From Hydractinia symbiolongicarpus (Eukaryota; Cnidaria; Hydrozoa; Anthoathecata; Hydractiniidae): a stretch of DNA of 64,000 nt. The stretch spans positions 15,500,001 through 15,564,000 of the forward strand of contig NC_079883.1 of NCBI RefSeq assembly GCF_029227915.1. The letters are read 5' to 3'. The translations under genes were made by a program, and so were the position numbers. Under the pieces are notes generated by a model that was not told where the DNA came from, did no database searches, and was given only the letters and a program-made list of their open reading frames with translations. Each line of letters opens with the position of its first letter. Positions within the stretch are counted from its first letter, which is position 1. Positions 11,201 to 28,762 of this stretch are shown here, one piece after another.

Positions 11201-14200
11201 GCGGAGGTTAAAGCCGACAGAGCACGGATGAAACAAGTCTGCAAAACTGCACTTACAGGCGGAATAGACATTTTATCATGGGTTTAATGCTAGATAATTT
11301 CTTTATTTGACAAAACAATTGAAACCATAGCAGGTTCGAATTTAATGGATTTTGTCTTTATGCCTGTAAAAACGAAACCCACGTGCGGTATAACTTTTTT
11401 TCTGTTAAAATTTTGTTAAGGTGTAGCTGAACTTTCTGAATGAATTTTGAAGTTTTATTTAAGCCATGTGGATAATGATTTTTTTTAATTTGAAAACAAA
11501 GCACATTTTTGCCTATTTGCTTGTGATAACCTGAAAAATAAACAGTAAATATAAAAATGACAGTATACTCATGCATACCATTTCGGACATGTAGAAAAGG
11601 AAGTTAAGATTAGGAGAGTCCCTATTCAATTTTAAAAATTTAGTCATTTGGATAAAGTCAACATTCCCTTTCGAAAAATAAATACAGTACAGTCTGAATG
11701 TAATCTACCGCGGACGTGAAACTCGCATGAATAGTTACACAGAACAATAGCTTTTGTTTTTTTAAGAAATTAATTGCCTCGCTGATAAACAATGATCCCA
11801 CGCGATCAATTGTTTAATCACAATAGGTTGCAAGATCAATTTTAGCAATCTATTTTGCGCGAACTCTTTGGAAAATTTTAATTGCAGTAATTAAGTTTTT
11901 TTTTAGATCGCATTTTTAAAGTTTATAAACAAAAAGCAGCGATAGAAATGTTTTTTAGATTGCATTTTAAAAGTTTAAAAACGAAAAGCAGCATTTAATA
12001 GTTGTAAACAATGCTTCTCGTATGTTTCTTAGATTAAACCCGCTGGAATTTTTTTAAGGAATGAAATCAACAATACATTCTCGTGCAATGTATTATAGAA
12101 CTTCACGCAAGATTTTTATTATAGAACTTCACGCAAGATTTTTATTATTTAATTACTTTACGCTAATACTTAAGGGAATAGCTTATCAATACATTTACAC
12201 AATGCATCTCGCTATTAGAAGAAATATAATTGCTCCAATATTTCTTCGCGAGCGCATCGTTTTTTAACACGCAAATATAAACTCGCAAAACCCTTAAGAG
12301 ATTTAATTATAACAAAAGACAAATGACTGCCGCCCTCCACTCAAAGGTGTGATATTAGCGTGTACGCGGTAGATTACATTCAGACTGTACTGTAGTTTCA
12401 CCATTGGAAAGATCGTCGTTTCTTAGTATAAACAAGAAATAACAAAAATTATTTTTGGATACAATAAAGGTATACCGTCACCTTAAGCAGATAGTGGTAT
12501 TTTGAACTAATTTCCAGCTTTCAATGACGCCCCAGAAAATCAACCAAAAACAAAAGTAATTGTGCAACCTAACCTTAGTCCCCACATGACTTCACAGCTT
12601 TGAAAAGATATAACACTTTCTTTGCTTATAACTTAATGAAAAATAATAAGGAAGCCAAAGTTTGGAACATTAGCTGGTTGTAAAGAACACTTTAAAAATG
12701 GATTTGGGATGGATTTCTCTGACATTTATCCTAGCTAGGTAGCTAACACAAAAAACAACAAACACAAAACTTCCCAAAGGTGATTTGAGAAAAAACAAAA
12801 AATCAAAACAAAACAAGTAAGTAAATAAATAGTTTCAGATATTAGATGCAATTATTACAAATGGCTTATGTTCTGTTGACACCTCTTTTTCACTGAGCTA
12901 CTATATACATTTGATGCAAGGGGATGTATCAAATTTATATTTGTCAATTTATGTCTGTGTCATGTTCAACTTTAAAGAAAGCAGAATGACATGGATATAT
13001 TTTGAAAATTCTTGATTTATTTTACAGTTGAGCCTGGCCTGTCTTCAATATTTTTAAATTCAAAACAGTGTATGTCAGTTGTTGGGTCTATTCCATATTT
13101 AACTTTTGTGTGGGAGTCCTTAAAACGACCATGTTTTGACTCGAAAAAATGTCAAGTGTCAACAGTTGGGCCTGTCCCATCTTATGACAGTCTTATAAAA
13201 GCACAGGTGTCCTTTGTCAATAGTTAGGTCTGCCCCATCTTAAAACATGGTATTTAAACGTGCAAGAGTCCTTTGTCAATAGTTGGGTCTATCCCATCTT
13301 AAGACACATTTTCTCAAATCTCAAGAGTCCCATCTGATGACACGGTTTTTAAGATGGTGACAGTCCTTTGTCAATAGCTAAGCCTGTACCAATTTAACAC
13401 AAATTACATACTTTTGTCTTAGGTCTGTCCCATCTGATGACATAGACCGTTTTGAATTTTAAAACATATTTTTTGCGGTAAGTCCTTTTGGCTTTTACAA
13501 TTGCGTGGCAGGAAAAAGATGCGGGCGCTAGGTTAAGTGAGCGTGAGGCCCTTTTCATTCTGTTTCTTCACACAAAGGATCATTACGAATTTATATAAAT
13601 ACATGTCAATCAGAAGTTATTCATCTACACTCAAAATAGTTTAAAGCCTCAACAATGTTTTCCTAGAAAAAAAGGGCTAAAAAAGACCTTTTTTTAGCAA
13701 GCTCCTGCATGTTTCTGTCTGTCACATAGTTGTTAGAACCAGAAGGGCTTACCGCAAAAAATGTAAACATTCAAAACATGTCTATGGCTTTTTGTCAATA
13801 GTTGAGCATGTACCAACTTATTAAGACAAATTACATACATTTGACAAAAACGGGTCATCCTAACTGTGAACGTGCTGACCTGTCTTTCGACGTCCAGTCC
13901 TAAATCTTAAGTTAGGCTGGCATTCGTAGTTGAGTCAGAACAACACAAGAAGAGGGTGCCGCCCGCATATATAAGGGCGAGTTCGGGCGACTTTTCGAAT
14001 TAAATTGGCAGTTGTCGCCCGGAAATCGCCCGCACTTTCCCGAACTCGCCCGGAACATTCCCGAAATGCAATTCCTTGTAAACATACCATGCGGACGATA
14101 GTTGGAAGAAGGCGCCTGAAGATAAAGGAGTTATAAAGTTTATATATAAGTTATTCATCAAGTAAATCTTTTTAAACTATCAAAAACAGTTCTTTTAAGA

Positions 14201-14695
14201 ACTTCCCCACCACATAGTAAGTTTATTTTAATTTTTATAGTTTTTTGAATCATTAGTGTCTGTTTTTCTTTTCTTCTTCGGGCATTGTTCGGGTCTATTC
14301 GGGGGTTTTCGGGCAAATACTTGATTTTTTTTCAAAACGCCGAACTCGCCCGAAAACGCATGCACTTTGTACGGCGTATGCGGCTTATTGGCACCCTCGT
14401 AACACAAGTAAAGCACACAACTACCACCAGTCAGCAAAAATTGTTACCAAACAGTTAAATGTTGCCTGAACAGGACTATCTTCTTTAAAATGTGAGAATT
14501 CCATCTAGCTAAAGTTAATTTTTGGCGAAATTTTTTCCTGTACAAGAAAGCGCAGCAAGGGTAGTATAGTAGAGGGGGAGGCTTTAAAAAGATCTCACAT
14601 ACACATCAGTGTGTGTAGCAACCAACCACCTTGCCAAGCTAAACTCATTCATGGAACAGAAATATTATTTTACAATCTTACCTGGCTAGAGACAT
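5210..14695 (-). CDS. SNW1: SNW domain-containing protein 1 (SKIP/Prp45 homologue), 11 coding exons
   Basis: SNW1 is a nuclear component of the spliceosome (NineTeen-associated, Bact to C complexes) and a transcription co-regulator in the Notch and nuclear-receptor pathways. Coding exons in transcript order are 14682-14695, 10431-10515, 7985-8053, 7599-7862, 7385-7491, 7014-7254, 6392-6638, 6195-6294, 5732-5849, 5456-5613 and 5210-5366. They total 1560 bases, or 519 residues, against 536 in human. All borders are GT..AG and the frame is kept. Visible hallmarks are LLPAPTQL near the N terminus, PPPYMHRLGWVPR, DFGDGGAFPEI, RYTPSQ, FNSGAKQRVIRMVE, PRGPPSPPAPVMHSP, the signature ISNWKNPKGYTIPLDKRLA at about 252-270, NVYDQPWRK, IYRPSKNMDKDLYGDDLE and DPFQLDKFLQEAK near the end. 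The first coding exon gives only four codons plus two bases and is followed by a 4.2-kb intron. That intron and the 2.4-kb one before exon 3 are full of transposons. Confidence 0.96.
9052..10273. mobile_element. hAT-like TIR element in a SNW1 intron
   Basis: The ends are CAGGCCTTGCCATGAG at 9052 and its reverse complement ending at 10273. Inside each end are copies of CGAGCAATTGCTCGCG-like palindromes. The flanks TTAAGG (left) and TAAGGC (right) look like a shifted, eroded 8-bp duplication. CAGG..CCTG ends suggest the hAT superfamily. The 116-codon open frame at 9105-9455 has no transposase hallmark. The interior from about 9172 to 9945 recurs at 10829-11628. Confidence 0.6.
10829..11628. repeat. 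Second copy of the interior of the 9-kb element
   Basis: Long stretches match 9172-9945 in the same orientation. Shared landmarks are TCTTTTTCAGGAGAGGC, GAATAGTCCTGGTCCTTT, AGCCAACCTGACCATCCTAG and TTTCGGACATGTAGAAAA, with scattered substitutions and small indels. The CAGGCCTTGCC ends of the first copy are missing. Either this is a repeat family nested inside the hAT-like element, or this copy lost its ends. Confidence 0.65.
11685..12392. mobile_element. Tc1/mariner-type MITE
   Basis: The first bases, CAGTACAGTCTGAATGTAAT, are repeated inverted at the right end, and the arms extend to about 28 bp (through CTACCGCG). TA dinucleotides flank both ends (11683-11684 and 12393-12394), the target duplication of this superfamily. 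The 708-bp interior codes for nothing recognisable. It contains a short tandem duplication around 12093-12145 (unit ending TAGAACTTCACGCAAG). Confidence 0.75.
13010..13460. repeat. Diverged minisatellite in SNW1 intron 1
   Basis: Imperfect units of about 60 bp recur, each with a core like GTCCTTTGTCAATAGTT followed by GGGTCTGTCCCATCTTA. Cores are seen near 13075, 13160, 13217, 13278 and 13365, with a stray relative near 13795. Unit length varies because the AT-rich spacers differ. The open frame across part of it is a by-product. Confidence 0.6.
13950..14400. mobile_element. hAT-like MITE with intact target duplication
   Basis: The 8-bp direct repeat AACACAAG flanks it exactly at 13942-13949 and 14401-14408. 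The ends GAGGGTGCC and GGCACCCTC are inverted copies, and CGGGCGAGTTCGG-like GC-rich motifs recur inside both halves. Eight-base duplications are typical of hAT. The 451-bp element is non-coding. Confidence 0.75.
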
Positions 14696-15812
14696 AGCGA
14701 ATAGATTCAATTAAACGAAGAAAGGTTGAACTGTACCCAACTGAACCGATCCTGAACTTCTTGTTTTTTCTTTGACACAATGCTTTCCGAAACCTGGGAT
14801 GGCAGATTTACCGTTTCGATCTAAATGAAACATAGACCTGGTCCTCTGGCATTGCCGAAGGAGGGTATTCCTGGGCTTATTTTATTAAGGAAATGACTAC
14901 GCAATAGTTTTTGTTGCGCAACACATTAAAAATAGTCAATGAGATTAGTTTTAAATAAGAACTGAGAAATGAGCAATAAAAATTCACCTTACCCAATCCA
15001 TTTTATTCGAATCTCTAACGTACCTTACATTTGACTAGTCTCCTAGTCCTTCCCTTTGTCCCGGTTATCATATCCGATATTTCCCCGAATTATCGCAAAG
15101 TTTCAAAAACGAAAATTTGTTGGGTCTTTTCAGCGACTATAATGCCATGGACAGATTTAAAAGGATATTTTAACAACTAAAACTAAATAACTAAAACAGA
15201 TTTCTTTCTTATATCTGTCCCTCTTCTCCGCTTGCAATTTTTACAAGCTTTTTCTGCTAACAAATTTTATTTTATAACCCCAGATGAAACATATTCTAGC
15301 TATAGCTAGCTATAGCTACCTTTCCTTTTTGCTTAGATAGATAGATGTGCATATTTTACATGGCTAGCCTCACAAATATCGCGGGATATACCCTGTCTAT
15401 TATTTCCAGGAGGGGCCATGGCTTTGATGGGGAGTCCTGTAGTATTTAATGCTCTCTTTGAGCTACGCAAACTTAATTATGGTCAGCGCTCTGCCTTTTT
15501 TCAAAGCACAGTGTGGTGGAACTTGCCTCAAAATAGGGTAATTTTTCTTTTGAACGAAATTTTTCTTTTAAAAAAATTGTTTGGAGGAAAAACTGATTCT
15601 CCTGGTGGGCAAATGTCATATGTGATAGTTTTAAACCAATACAGCCTACACAGTTTAAGTTGTTCACTTATTTTCGGTATTGAAAAAAGGAAGTAAACAG
15701 GGCAATCATTTCGAAAATAGTCATTTCAAATTGTATATTTTATTTAAAACAATCTTTATATGATTTTAAACAATATTTAAAAACATTTATTCTAAAAAAA
15801 CCATTTCAAAAA

Positions 15813-15865
15813 CAAAAGTTATATATATAGTTATATATATAGTTATATATATATATATATATATT
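15813..15865. repeat. AT-rich microsatellite
   Basis: Repeated GTTATATATATA units pass into a pure AT run. This is simple sequence with no coding content. Confidence 0.8.
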
Positions 15866-15939
15866 CATAGTTTTTTAACTGTCTTTAACTTTTCTAAATA
15901 TATATTTTCACGTCAAATTCATTACGTTTTTAATTGCTT

Positions 15940-16210
15940 TGGGGAAACAATTTGTTTCAGAATTCGTTTTGTAATTCGTTTTAAATTTTGTTTCTAGATT
16001 CATTTTAAAATAGTGTTAAAATCGTTTCCCAATCGTTTCCCATTTGATTCCACTTCGTATCATTTTTGAGCTTATCTTACAATTGTTTCCAAATCGTTTC
16101 AAATTACTTCACGTTCATTTCGTGAAACGATCTGTACACAATTTTATAAAATGTTTACGATCTTGAAACGATCATGATCGTTTTAATTTTGATAAAATGT
16201 GAAACGATGG
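15940..16210. repeat. Degenerate CGTTTC-rich repeat
   Basis: ATCGTTTC and GAAACGAT-type motifs recur about a dozen times in both orientations, including CATTTCGTGAAACGAT and GATCTTGAAACGATCATGAT. It looks like a decayed palindromic repeat. Origin unknown. Confidence 0.35.
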
Positions 16211-16571
16211 TAGAGACCGTCCTCAACAAACTGTGACCTTGCTCCCCATAACTCTATTCACTTTTGATTTTGATCCTAAACGCTGTTCTGATAAATATAT
16301 CCTAATAAAGTGAAAAACAACCCTGGGGACGGGGTTGACAAGCCGTTTCTTGACATTTATTTGCATCCTTCTTTTCAATAGTTAGCAATTTTCCTTAAAA
16401 ATAACATTTTTGCTGGACGCAATAATAAACAGTTTATTCAACTATTCCAACTTTAGGTCTATTGCTTTTTATACTGTTTTTATTTTAGATTTACTGCTCT
16501 ATATATAATTGTAAATGGAGTAATTGTTCAGGAATATCTTTAAAATAAACACTTACTGTAAATAAAAGACC

Positions 16572-24009
<7,438 letters not shown>

Positions 24010-24931
24010 AGTACTTTTTATAGAAGAGCTTTTATATAAATATATTTGTAAGGTGGGACTGTTTTTTGTTGAATTGACAACTTTCTATTCACACATTTTC
24101 AAACGGATTTCTTACTTTCATCCATACTTCTAGAATCAGTTTAGTTTTTTTTGTGCAATATAGCTTGCTATTTGTTGAAAAACCTGAGGTGTAAATTTTC
24201 CTCTTATTTTTTTAAAGCAAAATAGATAGCTATGTTCAAAATTTGGTAAAGTTATTAAGATATTTGTTATTGAAACCATACTCGACAGAATTACCATCAA
24301 TATATCCATATGCATAGAAATCTCTTTTTTTTTTAAGTTTAATCACATTATTTTAAAATATTGTTTCTGTCCGTCCTTTAACGACTTCTCTAAAATCTTT
24401 TATAGTTAGTTTTTCTGAATTCTTTTCAAATTTGTTCTTATATTAATACTGTTGTTATTTTTATTTTTTAATGTAAATTTGGAATTTTGTCTGACATAGT
24501 AATGGTCCACTTGACCTGGAATGTTTCACTGGTGTTAGAAGTATGTTTATGAATTCATTCATCCATTCGTTCAAATTTACTCATTTTGTTTCATTCTATT
24601 CATACAAATTTTTTTTTGGATTTTTTAAATGAAGCCTTAACTAGATTCGCAGATTTGAAGTTTGAACGTTTGGAATCTTGGTTTTTTTGCTTACTCTATA
24701 AAAACAAAGAAATCATTTTTCTCGTATGTGTATTTTTTTTTACCTTGTAGAAATTATTAAAGTTTTTGTTTTGTTTATAAATGATTTAGAAATTGCGTCA
24801 ACTTGTTGCCATTTAAATACATTAACTATTCACATTCTACTGGTTGTCGTATTTCTATCATGGCGGTAAAAATTGAAATGTATATTTAGACATTATATGT
24901 CAATACCGTACTGTGTTTTGTGTAATCTCAA

Positions 24932-24937
24932 AATAAA
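24932..24937 (+). promoter_or_regulatory. Polyadenylation signal of RAB4
   Basis: AATAAA lies about 920 bases after the stop codon, followed within 30 bases by a T-rich stretch. Earlier AT-rich sequence may also serve, so the true 3' end is not certain. Confidence 0.45.
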
Positions 24938-25452
24938 ACCATCTTGTAATTTATATCATGACTACATTTTTTTTGTTTCTGGTAACCCCTTTTTTGTAAA
25001 GGGATGTTTTTATGAAGCCTAGTTGTCTGGGCAATATTTTTATTTTGTATAAAGATTTGCGTGGAAAAACTAACGGATTTCGAAATGATTCTTTATGACT
25101 TGCTTAAAGATTTAATAGAAAACAAGATCTTACTGAGAAAAGTTTACCTGCCCAATTGAGTTTCTCATACCAACAGCCCTGTCACTGTTTACTGCCACTT
25201 TCTTTTTCTTCACGCAAACACGGTACAAAATGTTGTGTTGTTATTGCTTCGAACCAATCAACGTTTAGTGTTACAAAATGAAATTGTAGATAGAGACTGT
25301 TATTTTTAATGTCATCTCAACCAGTAATGTAATTTAAATACAATTTTAGTGTGACTTTTGCATTCTTTTTAGAAAAAAAGTAAAAAAACAGTATAAGTTA
25401 TGACGTAGAAAATAAAATATTTTAGAAGTTGTAATTAATTGCAAAAGAAATA

Positions 25453-27026
25453 ATGCATTTGTACACTAAGGAATCACTGGCTGATTTGCTAACAGACGAA
25501 AGTTTTACGTATTCAACTTACACTGACCTGAAAAAGCAGCTTCAAAGCGACTTGGTCCTACGACCGTTACAAGTAGATGATTACTCAAAAGGTTGATATT
25601 TTGTTTCTCTTTTAATTTTAATGTAGTAAATACTTTTCAAGACATCAGCAGTGTCGATGCTTTAATAAAGGTTTGAGCAGTATGCAACGTTTGTTACTTA
25701 TGCAAAGGCCTTAGTAACGCGAATGGTTAGGTGAGGATCAACCCCTACTTCAGTTCTCGTTCTTGCATCCAGAGAAATACTTCGAAAAGATAGTAATTTT
25801 GTTTACAGTAATTCCATGAGCAGATAAATTCTTTTTTTGCATGTTGATTATAGGTTACTTTAAACTGATATCCGAAGAAAGCGATGTTGTGATTGGTGAA
25901 GACTCTGAAGCCAAATTTAAAGGTAACTGCCCTTCTGATGGTGTTATTAAAGTAAAGGGATTGCATTGCTGGTATCAGGGAATGAAGCACTGCAAATAAA
26001 CGATGTATGCTGGTAGTAACGTTTTCGTCGTGGTTATTCTTTAACACTTTTTTGTTTAGAATACTTTTCAGTCCTTCAGTCTTGTCCTGGTATGTATTAT
26101 CCTGTTGTCGTGGAAGAGGTTTCGAAAACAACCGTGGTAGGAGCTGGTACTCTTATCATCGAGCAAAAGTTTATTCACGAAACCGCACTGGTAAAACTTC
26201 TCTGTTTGTTGTTGTTTGTTGTTGTTGTTGTGGTTGTTGTTATGGTTGTTGTAATTGTTGTTGTTGTTGTTGTTTGCTGTTGTTGTGGTTGTTGTTATGG
26301 TTGTTGTTTATGTTTATGTTGTTGTTATCGTAGTCGTTTTATTAACTCTCTTTCATTCTATTTAAGCGGGGTCGCATCGAAAATTTGGTCGTGTTTCAAA
26401 GTTACAGACGGAGAGGTGTTGGATCTTTGTGAGTTGTGTTTGTTTTACTTTTTTGTTACATCAATATAATCATGGCATTTAGGCTGGTTTATCCCTTTTA
26501 AAATAACTAAAAATGTTCCTCGAGTTATAGAACTCGGATTAGTCTTCTTTGCTCTGACTTCGAGTGATCTTAACAGGCCTGCTAGTTTTTCGGTTATCTG
26601 GTTTGCGTTGTTACATAATTTGAAGAGAGGCCATTAAGTGAGACGAATTAAGGGGAAAAGTTTAAGTTTGGATGCTTAAATTTTCGGATTAGGTTTGTCC
26701 GCTTTTTTAGGCATTATCGGGTATATTAAATGTGGTGTTTGTACTTGTCAAAAAGATTTTCACCACTGATTTTACCGGTTGCAATTTTTTCATTGATACT
26801 GATGAATATTTACTGATTTCATTACTTTTTTGTGTAATATTTTTTTAGAATGTTGGAAACGCTCACCAAACTCGCACGACAACTTGGTTGCTACAAAACG
26901 ACGTTAAACTGTTCTCGTGAAATCATGGCGTTTTGTGGAAACTGCGACTACGCTGCAGAAGACCATCAAAACTTTATGTTGAAAACATTCACTGATGACA
27001 CAACGAATAACAACCAGGAGTCATAG
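25453..27026 (+). CDS. GNPNAT1: GNPNAT1-like glucosamine-6-phosphate N-acetyltransferase, 5 exons
   Basis: The family transfers acetyl from acetyl-CoA to glucosamine 6-phosphate, a step toward UDP-GlcNAc. Exons are 25453-25591, 25854-25922, 26060-26190, 26367-26428 and 26849-27026, totalling 579 bases and 192 residues (human 184). All are GT..AG in frame. Family marks in order are LVLRPLQVDDYSKGYFKLIS, YYPVVVEEVSKTTVVGAGTL, IIEQKFIHE, GRIENLVV, the GNAT acetyl-CoA loop RRRGVG, and LGCYKTTLNC. Two normally conserved active-site positions differ: the Glu-Asp of GRxEDxxV reads Glu-Asn, and the Phe-Tyr of the NVxFY segment reads Phe-Cys (MAFCGNCDY). It may be a paralogue with altered activity. 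The C terminus has an extra tail, DDTTNNNQES. The start is the first ATG in an open frame with a fitting N terminus. Confidence 0.85.
26200..26332. repeat. GTT trinucleotide microsatellite
   Basis: Nearly pure GTT repeats with GTG and TTA interruptions lie in the intron between exons 3 and 4 of the GNPNAT1-like gene, 10 bases after the donor site. The open frames of poly-Val or poly-Cys here are by-products. Confidence 0.85.
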
Positions 27027-27200
27027 AGAAGGACGTGGAAACTAAATGTCGATGTGTAATGATCCACCGCATATCTTCCTCACTATTCAAATGCATTGGT
27101 ATAACCGAAATGAAAATTTCTTGCTTTCTTATGGCGCCTTACGTGTAGTCTGGGTATTGGTGCTGTTTTGGTATTTGGAAAGTTTTTACTACGTGTTCAA

Positions 27201-27206
27201 AATAAA
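27201..27206 (+). promoter_or_regulatory. Candidate polyadenylation signal of GNPNAT1-like gene
   Basis: AATAAA lies 174 bases after the stop codon. It is the first such hexamer downstream. Confidence 0.4.
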
Positions 27207-28762
27207 TTATATTTTGCGGTTTTATACTGTAGCGAGTAAACAACTTCTAGTTCGATAAATTTTATATGTACACAATCTTAGAACCTTACTTTCAGTTTTC
27301 AATCTACTGAAGTGGTTACAACAATATTGAAGATTTGTTTACTCAAGAACTTTCATAAAAGCTTTGAAGCTTACGACATAATCGTGCTTACCATATTAAG
27401 GAAGGGAGAAATCTAAAAATCTTTTAAAAATTCTTCAAAAATATTGGAAATTGGAAATTTTTAAACAAACTTTTGTAAAAATGCCAAAATATCTGTTCAT
27501 TTTTTCTCCGAACGAAGTAAAATTTAACTGCTAGAACATTATTCTTGGTAATTGGCCATCTCAGCTCCATGTAAATATTTAAATGAAATGTATGCTGTAT
27601 TTTTGTATGGATGGTTTAACATAACAATTAGGAATTAATTTTTAAAACTATTGATCGTGTGTTTTTTTTTGTTTGTTTCGGTTTATTTCTGCTTATTCTG
27701 GACTTATTACATGATTTGTCAAGATCTCGCTCCCTTTAAATATTTTTCTTTAAAAATAAATTACGATCACATTGGAAACAGTTAGGCGGACTGGAAAATT
27801 CTCACGTGTTTACCGTGGCTAATCAACGCTTTGGACGTCCGACCGAACGTCAAGACGCTCGTCCGAATGTTTTGACGTTCGGCCGCATTCTTGCACGTTC
27901 GCAATTCTGAACGTTTCAGGTAATCTAGTCTGCATTTTTGCTTTCCTTTTGCCTTTAAGTTTTCATTTAACAACTTAGGGGTCACAAGACCCTGGGGACA
28001 AGGTTGATCCAAAACCTCAATATGAGTGTTAACTTCGTCACCATTGGACTGGTTGGGCTTTTAATATTTAGGCCGTTCAAATATAAAAAGCCTAATAACT
28101 CTTTAAGACGATTTATCAATAAGGTGGGGAAGTAGTTAGAATTTGTACAGGTCATGAAAAAGCTTTTTTTACAATGTAAAATTTTGTTCCACTTACTACC
28201 CGCTTGTAATTTGTAAAATTCATATTATTCTGATATTATTGTATTGATGTTCTGTGTTAAAAATTTTCTTAACAGTGACCACTACTACTAGAAATTTCTA
28301 AAAAGTTATTGCAAATCTGTTACCAAATTATAGAAGCTATTGCTTTCGTTTCTTGTTGAAATTCCTGGATTTTTTTTGTCAAAACCAAGAATTGTAAAAT
28401 AAGAAACTCATTCAAAAAAAAGGTTTCCAAACTTTGCACAGTGTGGAGCTTGTCTATTTGCTTGCAGAAAACGGGAGATTTATCTTTGTTGTTGTTTGTC
28501 TTTTCTATCCACTCGCTTACGATATACTCTTTTAACAGTCAATTGCTGAGAGTGGACAGTGGCACTGCGTTTAATATAAGAGTAAGGAGAAATATTAGAA
28601 TTGCATTCGGTGGGTGGTTGATGGCTAGAAATCAAGCACGGCTGTCTATAGTACTTACATGTAACAGTTATACAGTATATAGTTAAAAAAGGTCTTTAAA
28701 AGTTTAAGGTTTCCTTGTGTATATCAACAATCGAACTGGAAAAGAAGCACGTACCCAAAAAA
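27207..28762. other. Intergenic DNA between the GNPNAT1-like and 677-residue genes
   Basis: No gene is seen. At 27825-27925 ACGTTCGG-type motifs recur in both orientations in an otherwise AT-rich stretch. At 27985 the motif CCCTGGGGACAAGGTTG appears. Variants of it occur at 16321 and 31220, so it is an interspersed repeat fragment. The rest includes the 3' region of the minus-strand gene. Confidence 0.4.

Larger units (their letters stand above)
14696..16571. promoter_or_regulatory. Head-to-head interval between SNW1 and RAB4
   Basis: The two genes are divergently transcribed and their first coding exons are 1.9 kb apart, so both promoters must lie here unless distant 5' exons exist. I see no clear core promoter. 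The interval also holds TAGCTATAGCTAGCTATAGC near 15300, an AT microsatellite at 15813-15865, and a stretch at 15940-16210 where GTTTC and its complement recur many times. Confidence 0.4.

Noticed and set aside
26007-26469. Poly-Cys/poly-Val proteins over the GTT repeat
   Set aside because: They run through an exon-intron border and the GTT microsatellite of the GNPNAT1-like gene.
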